Program-made: the position numbers and the translations under genes | Shown here: one piece after another, positions 30,446-42,277 of the stretch | How positions within the stretch are numbered: position 1 is the stretch's first letter | How the letters are laid out: the number at the start of each line of letters is the position of its first letter | The notes under the pieces: generated by a model | Database searches by the model: none | Told to the model about the DNA's origin: nothing | Seen by the model: the letters and a program-made list of their open reading frames with translations, nothing else | NCBI GenBank assembly: GCA_025765615.1 | Contig: JAIVFJ010000060.1 | Location: 124,001-188,000, forward strand | Direction of reading: 5' to 3' | Source: Zopfochytrium polystomum | Taxonomy: Eukaryota; Chytridiomycota; Chytridiomycetes; Chytridiales; Chytridiaceae | Length of the DNA stretch: 64,000 nucleotides

Positions 30446-33312
30446 TCATTGGACGGTGACAGAAAAGCCAGGGGCAGACGCCGACAGAGTCAATCCCGCA
30501 ACCTGGCCGTTCGTGCAAGCGAGGCCGCCGACGGGGAAGTTGCCGCCCACGTTGGGCTGGTCGTCCTTGCTCTGGAACGACCAGGTGTTCCCGGAGAAGC
30601 TGGATGCGTCGACATTCCACGTCGAGGCACCAGGTCCAACGGACGTGGCGCCGTTGAAGGTGACGGTCAGGGCCGGCAGACCGTCCGTGTCTCCCATGGG
30701 TTGGTGGCCGTTGACGGAAATCTGAATTTGCAGGTTGACCATGGTGGTTGTGCCAGAGGTCCAGCAGGTGCCTTTGGTAGCGGTCAGGGTGACGGGGACG
30801 CCTGCGCCAATGGCGGCAGCTGGTGGTGCGGCGCCGGTCGTTGTGGCCGTTGGGGAAGCTACGGTGCCAGTCACGGTGACGGTTTGGAAGACGGTGGAGG
30901 TCACGGTCACTGTGGCGACAGCACCACCACCAGCAGCGTTTGGCGTCGTTGTTGGAGTCGTTCCGACAACGGCTCCGGCTCCATCGGCGACCAGGTTCGC
31001 GGTGCCCGAAGTAATGCCGATCGCGCCGCCGTTGAAGGTTCCCACTACATGCGCGACGACCGCGGGTGTGAACGCGCCGTTCACGCACTGAACGGTAGAG
31101 AATCCAACAACACCGCCTTCGTTCGGTTGGTCATTCAGCTCGTCAAAAGTCCAGGCTGAGCCGGTTGCAGCCGAATTTCCGATATTCCAGGTTTGAGTGA
31201 CGGTGAAAGGAAGGGCGTTGCCGGCAGCATCAGTAAACGTGTACGTGTACGCGCCAAGACCGGTTTCCGACGCGGGGGGTGGGTTGACGGCAACGTTGAA
31301 AACACCGTAAGCTCCACCAGCACCTGACCAGCAGGTACCAAGGCCGCCCGTGAGCTGGCGGGTGGCTGTGGTGGCGCCGGTGTTGCCACCGGCGTTCGCC
31401 GTCGTCGTGGGGGCAGCTGCTGTGGTAGTGGTCGTGACCACGGCAGTGGTTGTCGGTGCGGCAACGGTTGTCGTGGTGGTGGTGGCAACGGCAGTTGTGG
31501 TGGTCGGAGGGGCGGTGGTCGTGGTGGTGGTGGTGGCGGCACCACCGCCTCCGCCTCCAGCCGCAACGGCGCCACCCTTGAACTGGGTCAAGGCCTGGAA
31601 CATGGCGTTGGTTGTGGCGTCGGAGGTGGCCTCGATGCTGAACATGTAGTTGCCCCACGCGCTGCCGGCGGCCCACCAGGCGTACCCGGTCCAGACGTCC
31701 GAGTTCTGCTGGAGGAAGGTGAGGGCCTTGTTCAGCTGGGCGATGCAGTTTGCGTTGTTTGCGACGCCGATCTCGCCGACAAAGCCCTTTTTGCCGTTTG
31801 CCTTGAGCCAGTTGGTGGCGTCGGCGAAGACGGCGGCGCCGTCCTGGGTGCATTCGGGGTGTGTGCCCGAGAAGTCGACGTCGAGGTACTGGTGCATCTC
31901 GAAGACGACGTTATTGGCCGGGTCGGTGATGGCCATTGCGGCCTGCGCGTTGGGGACCCCCGTGTCGCACTGTCCCGTGACCCAGCTAAAATGCGTTGTA
32001 TTAGTTTTTGTGTGTGTGTGTGTGTGTCGGGTTTTTTGTTTTTTTGTTTTTTTGTTTTTGTTTCAAGGAGGGGTGGTCATTGTTAGCAAGGGGATATTTC
32101 GCCAAAAAGGAAATAATTGTCGAGTCAGTCGCATGGGGTCCGCATGGGGTCCGCTCTGGCCGTTTTTCGATCGGAAGAAGTCCGCCTCCACGTCGGAAAC
32201 GACAGATAGAAGGACAGACAGACAGATGGAAGGACTGACAGACAGACAGACAGACAAACATACAGACAGACAGTCAAACCAACACCCCCGAATTCTTCGG
32301 GCAAACATGGCAAGGCCCGGCTCGCATTAATCGCAGGAGAAGGCTGAGAGACAGACGCTGTTGTCCCTCCACGCACTCTGCCCGCACTTCTTCCCTTCCT
32401 TTCCCCTCCCGCCACCACCCTGCACTGCAAACAACCACCACCAGCGCTCGCTCACCTGTGCGCGCCCGTGAAGCAGTTGCCCGGGACCATGATGGTGTTT
32501 GTGGCCCCCGCAGCTCGGATAGCGTTGATGGACGTCTGCGCGATCGTAAACCACTGGACCGTGTCGATCTGGTGCGGCTCGTTCATCAGTCCAAAGAACA
32601 CCTGCGGGTCGTTCTTGTACATGGTCGCGAGCCTCGTCCACATGTCGGCGAGCGTCTTGTCCGTCGCCGGCAGGACCTGCGAGTTGTAGCGGGCGTCTGT
32701 GAGAGAGAGGAGTATGGTGGTCAGACGAGAAGAGAGTGGAAACAGAGACCGCCCAAAGCAGAAAAGAACTCACAGTTGTGAACATCCAGGAGTGCAATTG
32801 CCCCGGCCGCCTTGATTTGGCTGATGGCGGTTGTCAGGGTTGCGAGGTATCCAGCGTCAAAGGCGCCGTTGGGGGTAGGCTGCAGGCGCTCCCACGCAAA
32901 GCAGAGGCGGAACATGTTTGCGAACCTATGCGCGCGCGAAAACGGAGATTGCGAAGTGTCAGTCTGTTACTCCCTCTGGAGTGAGTGGTGGTGGAGAGAG
33001 CGAGAGACGGACTGGCGAAGCTTACTTTGTCGCCGTAAATGTAATTGCCGCATTGTTTGGTGCAAAAAAGGTCGTGCCGAGCGTTCCGGGGATGGAGCCG
33101 GCGGACGGTCCGTTAATGGTCATGCCGAACTCGAGGCCGGCTTCGTTGGTGCCTGCCCATTGGAAAGCGGCCTGTGCGACGGTCGAGGCCACCAGCGAAG
33201 CGGCCGCCGCAGTGATGACGCAGGATGAGAATGACGGGGTGCTTTTCTTGCTGCTGCTGCTGCTAGCGCTGCTACTGGTGGGCCGGCGCGGGGCCGCTGC
33301 GAAAATCCTCAT
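30446..33312 (-). CDS. Secreted GH5 (GH5_5-like) endo-beta-1,4-glucanase with two repeated C-terminal modules
   Basis: Exons: 33312-33026, 32925-32774, 32696-32456, 31985-30446 (739 residues; consensus GT-AG junctions). An N-terminal hydrophobic Ala/Ser-rich segment ending near TVAQA is a probable signal peptide. The catalytic domain (about 50-365) follows the fungal Cel5A pattern: FRLCFAWERLQP, LLDVHNYARYN, GLMNEPH (acid/base Glu about 186), VPGNCFTGAHSW, FEMHQYLDVD, FVGEIGV (nucleophile Glu about 298) and NSDVWTGYAWWAAG. A Thr/Ala-rich linker leads to a module at about 440-565. A second Thr-rich linker leads to a related module at about 617-739. Both modules share GTCW, a TWN strand and a DQPN-GG motif. 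The enzyme should cleave cellulose internally outside the cell. The modules are probably carbohydrate-binding, but I cannot assign a CBM family. Intron 3 (470 nt) carries a GACA tract. Confidence 0.9.
32204..32276. repeat. (GACA)n tract in the endoglucanase intron
   Basis: Imperfect GACAGACA units, about 70 bp, lie inside the 470-nt third intron. Being intronic, the tract can vary in length without affecting the protein. Confidence 0.85.
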
Positions 33313-34300
33313 TGCTTCTGGTTGGGGTAGGGCAGGTAGGGCGGGTAGGGAGGGAGTGTAAGCAAGCGGGAAGAGCTATAAGGATAGATAGTGGGCCTAA
33401 TGAGTGTGCGAGAGTGGTTGTGGGGGAAACAGCCAGTTGGCAACAGCCTTTCAAATCAAAGACGAGGGTGAGGAAGACAGACAAGCAGTGAATGTATTTA
33501 TGTTGCGATAAATATAATGATTGAATTACTGTTGTTGTGTGAATTTGAGTGTTTTTTTTTTTTTTTTTTTTTTTTTTTTCGTGGTCCAAAATGCGGCACA
33601 CAGATCAGTCAAGCAACAGATTCGGGCGGATTGCACGGGCCCGAAATGGAAACCGGTCTGTCTTCTATGTAACAACATCCTATGCGGTGCATGCCAAGGC
33701 CCACCACCCCACTTTCCCTCATGTCTGTCGGCAGCTCCTCACTGCCGCTTCCTCGTTTCTGCGGCTCATAGTGGACGACCGGCGAAATGGAAGCTTTGTC
33801 TCTCTCTCTCTCTGGATGTCTGTCTGTCTGTCTGTCTGTCTCTCTGTCTGTCTGTCTGTCTGCCAGTCCACCTGCCTGTCTGCCTGCCTGTCTGTCGGTT
33901 TGTCCCTTCCTGAATTCAACAGACAAACTGAGTCTGGCCGAGTCAGCAGCCAACAGTGCTTTGCAGTATTCGTGCATTCGATCCTGCAAGCAGGCTTGAA
34001 TTGTGAGCCATTTACGCCCAGAATGGAAAGAACGAAGAGACCTCCACGAATTTTCTTCCGAGCGGCCAATGCGGCGACTACCATACCGCAACCGCACAAT
34101 TTCTTGTTCAATCATTTTTTTCTTGTCTTTCTTGTCTGAAGCCGACGAGACAAAATGCGGCAAAAATGAGGAGAATTTACCTCCAACAACCACACCAATC
34201 CTGCCTGTCAGACAACGTGACCGGAGAAAGCACCAATTACTTCTGATTCAAAAGTCCGACGAGGCTCCAACGGTTCTGAACCACCGTGACGTCATAAATG
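33313..34300. other. Intergenic region upstream of the endoglucanase
   Basis: Contains a 29-bp T run at 33,551-33,579 and a TCTG/CTGC tract at about 33,820-33,900. No gene was recognised. Endoglucanase promoter elements should lie between 33,313 and about 33,600, but none could be named. Confidence 0.5.
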
Positions 34301-36454
34301 TCATGCTCCGCTCGCCCGCGCCCGCGTCTCAGGGTCCAGCGAGTAGCCCCAAATTTCCTTTGCACTCTCCCACTCGATCTTGACCCGCCCCTTCATGGTC
34401 CGCTCCACCTCGGCGGCGACCCGCATGAAGCCTTCTCCTCGCACGTACGCGAGCACGCGCCCGGAGGTTGGGTACACAATCTCCTGTGGCGACCACGTCT
34501 CCACCACCCGCGTCTGCACACCCACAACGTGTCCGTTCCGCATCGCCCACGACACGGCCGCGATCCCGTGCTTGACTAGATCCGCCCGCAGATCGTGCAG
34601 GCAAAGCGCCCGCAGGTACCCCAGGAACGCCGGGTTGAACGGAACCCACCCGCCCGCCATGTACAGCACGGCGTTGTGCAGGTGCTCCGGAGTCGACACG
34701 AGCCCGTCCCGCCCGTGCGTCGCCGCCATCCGGACAAAGAGATGCGAAATCGGCTTGAGTATGTGCAGCCCTGGGTGACGCTGGCCGGGGTAAGGCGGCC
34801 GAGACGTAGGAAACACGCTGCCGCCGCCGCCGGTGCTGTAGCTACGGTTTCTCCCTCCGCCGCCGCTGCTATCCACATCGCCCTCGTTGATCTCCGGCGC
34901 CGGCGCCGGCAAAGGCGGGTGCTGCATGCAGATCCACTCCATAATCGTGCCGGCTAGCGGTGGTGCCCGTGACGGCGTCTTCCACGACGCGGGCATGTTG
35001 GGCGACGAAGAAGAAGAAGTCGACGACGACGACGCCGTCAGGACCTTGAGCACGTCGGCCAGCTTGTCCGAAGCCGCCTCTGGCGCGCGCATCACGACGG
35101 CCGCAAAGCAGGCAGTGTCCGGCGTGTCGAGCGGCACCACGTCAAAGTCGGCGCGGAGCAGCGGCGACATCGACGGCAGCTCGGGCGGTGGAAAGTGCGA
35201 CCGCATGAACGCGTGCACTCGCCGCGCGAGGTCCAGCGTGGGCAGGGTGAACGGCTGCTGGAGCGCCGACGCGGATCCGCTGGACGGCGCGTGCATGGGC
35301 CGCAGCAGCAAGGACGACGACGACGACGATCCCGTCGTCGTCGATGTCAGTGACGCCGCGGCGGCGCGCTCTTGCTCCTGCCGCAGCGCTCGCTGCTGCA
35401 ACTCGCGCAGTGCTGCCGGCGGGGGTGCCGGCGGCGCCGTCGTCGGCATGGGAGACTCGCCATCGTCGAGGAGATATGCAGCCGGCGAGAACCCAAGCGA
35501 GGCGGCAGGCTTGTTGCCGGTGGCGGTGGCGGCGGCGGCCTCTTTATTTTTTTCCTCTTCTTCCTTTCGCGCGAGGGACTCGACCTGTGTCCGCAGATTC
35601 TTGTAGCCGTCGAGGTCGTAGCGGTAGATGCGCTTGCGGCGGGCAAACAAGTCGACCAGGAAGTTGTCCTGGTTCGTTATGAAGCGGCGGTTCCCGTCGG
35701 GCCCGGGGGGTAGCGCGGTCTCGCTGGTGAGAAGGCTCGAGTCGGTCACGGTGATGCGATGGACAAAGGCGTCCGACGTGTCCATCTGCATGATGGGGTC
35801 GCTGGGGTGTGTTGGGTTTGTGTGTGTGTTGGTTTTTTTTTTTCGATTTGTTTTGTTTTTTGATTTTTCAGTTTAGTCGTCCGTCTCTGCCGTCATCATC
35901 ATAGTGGCACGTGCTTCATCTTGCATTGTGGCCCCACTCGTTTCCATCGTTTCATCGTTTGCGGCAGTGACGGGAGGGAAAGGGCGCCAAAAAAGGTTGG
36001 GGGGAGGAGTGCCTGCGGTGCAGGGCGCATGCCAGCGCCTCCAACGACAGCGAGGAACGCAGTGCACACACACACACACACACACACGGGTGGGCTTGAA
36101 AGAAAGAGAAGAAAGGAAACAACTCTCTCACGCGAAGCCCATGTCGCTCAGCTCCTTGACGATGCCAATGTCGCGAAACACGTCCGTGAGCTCTTGGTGG
36201 GTATACGTGTCGAGGAACTTGCTCGACGCAGAGAGCATCGCGCTCTCGTCGAGGACGAGGCCGGCCATGAGATCGCCGCCCGACTCCGAGTCCAGCGTAA
36301 AGTTGTCGAACGACGGGACGAGCGAGGAAAAGACGGGCTGGAGCTTCTTGCCGGGCGACGCATGGAACGACGGCGAGAACGGCTTGCCGCTGCTGCTGCT
36401 TGTGGAGCTAGCTGCCGCAGCCGGGTTCGGGGACAACGATCTCGCGCGCCCGGC

Positions 36455-36485
<31 letters not shown>

Positions 36486-36652
36486 AAATGCGCAGAGTCA
36501 GCGGCAGCGGCGGCGGTGGCGGCGGCGGGCTTTGCGGAAGGGCTGTGGTCCTTATCGTCGCCGTCGCCGTCGCCGTCGCCGTCGGCCGCGGCGGCTTGAA
36601 GATAGAAGGCCGACGCAAGCGGGTCCCCGTCTTCTTCGCTCATTGCCCACAA
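34301..36652 (-). CDS. Conserved-looking two-exon protein of unknown function, 673 residues
   Basis: Exons 36652-36132 and 35801-34301 join in frame across a 330-nt intron (GTGAGA...CCCCAG). Translation may start at 36652 (MWAMSEEDG) or at the internal Met three codons on. Residues 1-110 are acidic or Ser/Ala-rich and disordered. A structured stretch at about 115-235 (SFDNFTLDSESGGDLM, YTHQELTDVFRDIGIVKELSDMGF, RFITNQDNFLVDLFARRKRIYRYDLDGYKN) spans the exon junction. A second structured region occupies the C-terminal ~170 residues (LHILKPISHLFVRMAATHGRD, VLYMAGGWVPFNPAFLGYLRA, IAAVSWAMRNGHVVGVQTRVVE, WESAKEIWGYS). There is no signal peptide or membrane segment, so it is probably cytosolic or nuclear. 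I do not recognise the family. Confidence 0.7.
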
Positions 36653-36865
36653 AAAATAATGCTGGTGCTGTCTGTCTGTCTGTCTGTCTCTCTGTGTCGC
36701 TTTTATTATTTTATATCATTTCTTTTCTTTTCTTCGTCTGTCTGTCTCTCGCCTTCTTTGTCTCTCTCCCAGCTTTCTATGTATGTTGCTGTCTCTTCTG
36801 GTGAGTCACGCAAGCCACGCACGCGCAAGGATACAGCGTGTGGTGGGGAAGATATAGGGCAGACA

Positions 36866-36908
<43 letters not shown>

Positions 36909-37039
36909 GAGAGTGAGTTCCGGAGACTGGCTGGCGAGCTTCGAGTCAGCGGAAAGCCTGTTTCGCCGCATTCTTTTTGTTGTGACGACAGAATGACAGA
37001 ATGACAGAACACAAAGAGGCTCGAGCAAGTGAGAGAGAG

Positions 37040-37086
<47 letters not shown>

Positions 37087-37229
37087 TTGACGTTGAGAGA
37101 GAAGGAGAGAGAGAGAGAGAGAGTGTGTGTGTGTGTGTGTGTGCGAGAGAGGCCCGAAGGTAAGAACAAAAAAAACAGGGAGAGAAAGCAGTCCTTAACA
37201 CACGTACACGCACACACACACGCACACAC

Positions 37230-37262
<33 letters not shown>

Positions 37263-37283
37263 CCTTCATAGACCCTCTACTTT
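36653..37283. repeat. Microsatellite cluster between two minus-strand genes
   Basis: Holds a TCTG tract (about 36,670-36,692), GA tracts (36,866-36,906 and 37,045-37,082), GT (37,122-37,142) and CA (37,212-37,261, imperfect). It separates the start of the 34.3-36.7 kb gene from the stop of the mpaB-type gene. Confidence 0.85.
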
Positions 37284-37729
37284 TTACTCCAAAGCCGCCT
37301 TCGAAGTGGCAGCGGGCGCCGTCGCTGCCGCCGTCTTCCTGCCCTGCGTCACCTTCTCGTACAGCTCCAACGTCATTTTCAGCACCATCCGCATGCCGGC
37401 CCTGCGCAGCCACGGCCCGACGACGGGCAACCGGCTGAGCCATGCGCGGAACCGCAGGTACGCGATCGTGAAGCGCACCAGCCCCACGTGCACCGCCCCA
37501 AACTCGAACGTCTCGACCACCACCCCCGCGTTCTCGGGCGCGCTCAAGTCTGGCTGCGGGATGCGCGCCAGCTCCCACCGCCGCGCGTCCGCCGTGCCGC
37601 CACCACCGCCGCCGCCGCTCTTGGCAACGATGCCGAGACGCGCCGCGATGGTCGGCCCCATGATCGCGTGCAGCATCGCGCTGTGGTACCCGAGCGTGAA
37701 CGCGTACGCTGCCTTCGGAGTCAGTGGCT

Positions 37730-37761
<32 letters not shown>

Positions 37762-38614
37762 AACAACCACGAAAACGATAGGATCCTGCGCATGCGGTGC
37801 AGCAGCATTTCGCCGAGCGTCAGCAGGCGGCGGATGGGCGCGATGGGGTCGCTCGGCTGAGGACCTTTGGTCGACGTCAGCACCGACGCGACAGCGCTGA
37901 ACGCGCGCTGCGTGAGGACGGCGGACCCTAGCACGGACGCCGTGTTGGTCGGTGTCGGCCCGCGCACTCGGCCGTCCGCAGAGACCAGGATCCCCGGCGA
38001 GTACGACAGCGAGTACCGCCCGTAAAACACCGAGTAGAACAGCAGCGCGACGTCGGGACCCCACTGGCACGGGTTGTACCGGTCCTGGATGCCGTTGAGG
38101 TAGCCGATGAACCGCCATGCGGCCACGTAGTCGGTCAGCTCCTGCCGCGTCGGACGGTAGCCAAACTTTTGGAGCGCGCCGAGGACAACGCTCGAGAACG
38201 AGAGAAGCGTGGTGACCATGTCGGCCTGGTTGATGACGGCCGTCGGCTCGTCCTGAAGCTTGGCCGCAAGGCGGTACCGCACGCCCGCGTGGATGAGACG
38301 CACCTTGACGTTGCTGCGCCATCCAAGTCCTCCGACCTGCGTCAGCTGCCGCACGTCGTAGTGGAACGAGTTTGTGATCATGTCCTGGGTCTCCACCAGC
38401 CGCTGCAGCGCGCGGTTTGCGTCCTTGCTGCCGATCCTACCTGTCGCGTGAAGGATTCTGTCGATGCGCGGGACGCCGTACGCGCCTGTGAGTGCATGGC
38501 CAAGCGTGTGAGAACGAATGCCCAAGATGAATGGGAAGATTCGAGGGAGAGCAGGTGCCACCCGAATGATATCTGCGCCTCGCACGCTGTCTTCTGTGTA
38601 GCCGTTGATGCGCT

Positions 38615-38647
<33 letters not shown>

Positions 38648-39331
38648 GCACGCGCGCGCGCGTGCACACGCAACAATGAGCAATAGTAATGAATGTGAAA
38701 GATAGACTCACCGGCGAGACTGCCGTGGAGTAAAATGGTGTAAATGAGGCCGACGTTTTCCCAGTGAAAGTTGCTGGCTCGGCGGATCTGGTCGACGTCC
38801 ACCCAGTCGGGCAGGACGGCGCCGGTGCCGAGCCGTTCGGCCAGAAACTCGGGGGTGAGCTCGCCGCGCTTGCTGCCACTGTTTGCGAAATGGGCCTTGC
38901 CGGCGGCGGCGAGGTCGGCGACGGAGGCGGAGGGCACCTGGCCCGAGAATTGGGCGGGGTCGATGGGGGGGGATGTAGATGCGGTCGTGGGCGGCGGGGT
39001 CGGCGAGCTCCTTGAGCAGGTCGTCGGCGGGCGGATCGCCGACGAGCGTCGCTTCGTCGAGGAGGCGCACGATCTCTGCGACGGTGGCGGCGGGCCCGCG
39101 GCCGGCGCCCGGGGCGTTGGCGGGGAGCGGCGACGAGGCAATGGCGGCGAGAAGCTCCTGCGGATCGAAGGACGGGTCTGTGGCGGGCAGGACGAACTCG
39201 GGCGAGTGGATCTTTGTCAGCGCGTTGGCGGCCTTGAGGACCGAGTCCGGGTCCGTCCGGTGCGCGTACGCATAGTCGAAAATCGGGGCGGCAGAGGCAG
39301 CAGCAGCAGTGGCGGCGGCGGCGGCGGGCAT
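37284..39331 (-). CDS. mpaB-type (DUF2236) oxygenase, paralogue 1, one apparent frameshift
   Basis: Exons 39331-38712 and 38485-37284; a 226-nt intron (GTGAGT...CACAG) containing a CA tract lies between them. The summed length leaves one base over. Homology to paralogue 2 places an extra G in the run at 38,965-38,972 (8 instead of 7), between RIYIPP and IDPAQFSG; without it the protein is 606 residues. The core matches the ER-bound oxygenase mpaB / rubber-oxygenase catalytic domain: GVPRIDRILHATGRIG, TNSFHYDVRQLTQVGG, GWRSNVKVRLIHAGVRYRL (the His-bearing heme-pocket segment in this family), INQADMVTTLLSFSSVVL, GYRPTRQELTDYVAAWRFIGYLNG. A poly-Ser insertion lies about 160 residues before the end. 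Family members use heme to cleave prenyl chains or related lipids; the substrate is unknown. Confidence 0.8.
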
Positions 39332-39385
39332 CGTCGTCCGTCTTCGTCTTGATTTGAGTGAAGGTTCTTAGTGTGTAGTCGACTC

Positions 39386-39421
<36 letters not shown>

Positions 39422-39635
39422 CCCTCTCTCTCTCTCTCTCTTCTGTCACATCGGCACGGATTTCAATGCCACTTCCACCCCTTCCCATTCCGAGACAGAC
39501 AGTCATTCCAATTTTTTGGCTTCCGTGCGGTGGTAAAGGAACACAGAGAGAGAGAGAGAGTGGGCTGTAATCAGTCGCGTATTTCCTCGAGCACTGGGGC
39601 TTGGCGCGGCTCTTCCAAGATTGCAAACACCGCAG

Positions 39636-39732
<97 letters not shown>

Positions 39733-40224
39733 AAATAATGAGAGTCGAGTTGTGATGGCGCGCATGCTCAAGGCGGTTTGGGCACACGCACACACACCTT
39801 TGACGACCAAACAAACAGACTGTGCACCCAACACCACTTCCAACTGGGGGGCCGCCCGAGGCACCATCAACCAACCAAACGCGAACGAAGCACTGGCACT
39901 CACTGTCTTGCTGCGTCTTTGTGCAAACGGCGACTGGGGTAAGCAACAAAAGCAAGCATACGGTGGGGGGGGCTGGGTGTTTTCAAAACAAAAGTACCAA
40001 CACAAAGCAAGCAGAGGCACCGCGAAAACAGAACATCGCAAACCAAGACAAGAAGCAAATCAACAAACAAGAACATTAACCTTGGCGGATTCTTTTCCGG
40101 GAACTGCAGTGCGGATGGTGCGATTCCACCCAACAAGAAGAAAGCATCTCGCTCGGGTCGAAAATCACAAAACCGAACAGCAAAGAGCGAACAAAAAAAA
40201 AAAAAAACAGAAAAAAAAAAACGC
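39332..40224. repeat. Intergenic GA/CT microsatellite region between the mpaB paralogues
   Basis: Contains CT tracts at 39,384-39,441 and a long GA tract of about 45 units at 39,639-39,728. No gene is supported; the long frames here are translated dinucleotide repeats. It must include the promoter of paralogue 1. Confidence 0.85.
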
Positions 40225-42147
40225 TCACTGCGCTTCCACCCTTCCTCCCTCCAGCTTGTCAACTTTCCTACCCACGACCGAGGCATACAGCTCGAGGGTT
40301 GTCTTGAGCATATTCTGCATGTTTTTCCGCCTGACGGCGGCTCCGACGATTGGAAGCTTGGTCAACCAGGCGGAAAATCGGAACGTCCAAATCGTAAAGA
40401 GCGCAAGGACCATGTGAAACCAGTTGAATTTAACGGTTTCCACAACGACGCCCGCGTTCTCCTTCGCATTCATGTCCGGGGGTGGCAGCTTGCTCAGCTT
40501 CCAGCGATCCGATCCGTCCCGCACGATGCCTAGGCGGGCAGCGTTCACCGTTCCGACCAATCTGCACAGCAGAGCGGCGTGAAAACCAAGTGCAAACTCA
40601 AAGGTCGAGCTGTTTCCGCTGCGGGATTTCGTCGGGGAGGATGGGTCCACTTTGGAGCGGAACGGAGCTGTTATCGCCGCATAGATTCGACGAACGAGCG
40701 CTAGCGGGTCAGCGGGGTTGTGTTCCGTGGTGGACGTCAGGACTGAAGCAACCCCAGAGAAAACGCGCCGACTCAGCATGCCAGAGAGCATGATAGATTG
40801 GGTGTTTGTAGGCGTTGGGCCTCGAATCACACCGCCGGAAGGAGAGGGCGAGGTGAGGAGCCCAAGGTTGTACGTTGCAAAGTAGCGGCTGATGTAGACG
40901 GTCAAAAAGAGCACGGAATAGTCGATACCCCCACTTGTGGGGATTGTACTTGTCCTGGACGCCGTTGAGAAAGCCAATGTACCGCCAGGCGGCGGAGTAG
41001 TCGTCAAGCTCTTGACGGGTCGGGCGGTATCCGAGCTTGAGCATGGCGACCAAAACGACGGTGGAGAAAGAGAGAAGCGTTGCGACCATGTCCGTCTGGT
41101 TGATTGGGACATGGCTGTCGTCTCTGAGCTTTGCGTGCAGTCTGTACCGGATGGACGCGTGGATGAGGCGCACCTTGACGTTGCTGCGCCAGCCAATGCC
41201 GCCCACCTCGGTGAGCTGACGAACGTCCGAGTGAAACGAGTTTGTGATCATATCTGTGGTCTCCACTAGGCGGCGAAGGGCGCGCTTGTGGTCGGTGCTC
41301 CCGAGCCGGCCGGTCGCGTTGAGAACCTGGTCCACGCGCGGTACGCCAAAGCCGCCTAAGGTGAATGAGGGACGTGAGCGTGAGAACCGGAAAAAAAAAG
41401 AAAAGAAAAAAAGAAAAAAAAAACAAAACGGACAGACAAACGAGGCCGAGCCGATGAAGGGGAATAGCAGCGTGACCACACGTGTTCGCATCCTCCTCCT
41501 CCTCCTCCTCCCCTCTCTCCTGCTAACTTACCCCCGAGGCTCCCGTGCAAAAGGATCATGTAGATCATGCCGATGCGCTCCCAGTGAAAGATGCTGGCAC
41601 GCTCGATCTGCTCGACGTTGACCCATTCGGGCAGGGCAAAGCCCGTACCCAGCCTCTCTGTCAGGAACTCGGGGGTCAGCTCCTCCTTGCCCGACGCGGC
41701 GAAGTGCCTCTTGGCGGTGGCCGCAAGCTCGCTGGCTGTGGGTGGCCGCGAGACGCCCGAGAACTGCCCCGGTTCGATCGGCGGAATGTAGATGCGCTCG
41801 TGCGCGAGTGGATCGTGAAGCTCTCGCAGCAACTGGTCCGCCTCGGGGTCGGCAACCATGCTGCCTTCGTCAAAAATGGCGGCGATGGCTTTGAGAATGT
41901 CCTTTGGTGCCTGTCCGGAACCTGGAGCGTCGGGCGGGGTCGGCATGGAGGCGATGACTGCGAGGAACTGTTGCGTGTCGAACACGTTGTCGGCATCGGG
42001 CTCCCAGAAGGTTTCCGGAGATATAATCTTTGTGACGGTGTTAGCCGCCTTGAGGACTTGGTTCTGGTCACTTTTTGTTTGGTAGAAAAAGTCGTATACT
42101 GGTGTGACTGGCGGAGAAGAGGCTGCGGCTGTTTTTTTCGACGGCAT
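40225..42147 (-). CDS. mpaB-type (DUF2236) oxygenase, paralogue 2, one apparent frameshift
   Basis: Exons 42147-41532 and 41355-40225, with a 176-nt intron (GTAAGT...CTTAG) at the same codon as in paralogue 1. One extra base is present; the frame switches at the C run 40,928-40,932 (GTGGGGGTATC on the coding strand), where one G fewer gives NPHKWGIDYSVLF, matching NPCQWGPDVALLF in paralogue 1. The repaired length is 581 residues. Landmarks are RIYIPPIEPGQFSG, WVNVEQIERASIFHWERIG, GVPRVDQVLNATGRLG, GWRSNVKVRLIHASIRYRL, INQTDMVATLLSFSTVVL and GYRPTRQELDDYSAAWRYIGFLNG. The shared intron and tandem arrangement show local duplication. It lacks the poly-Ser insertion of paralogue 1. Confidence 0.8.
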
Positions 42148-42223
42148 CTCTGCGTATTAGGAACGGTTTGTGGAAGAGCGAGCGCGTGTGCGTGTGCGTG
42201 TGTGCGTGAGTGCGTGCGTGCGT

Positions 42224-42277
<54 letters not shown>

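Noticed and set aside
37195..38322. 375-codon minus-strand frame overlapping mpaB paralogue 1
   Set aside because: It is the out-of-frame Arg/Ala-rich shadow of a GC-rich exon; the mpaB motifs are in the other frame.
39371..40417. Long plus-strand open frame of 348 codons
   Set aside because: It is dominated by translated GA/CT dinucleotide repeats and covers the 3' end of the minus-strand mpaB paralogue 2; no domain is visible.
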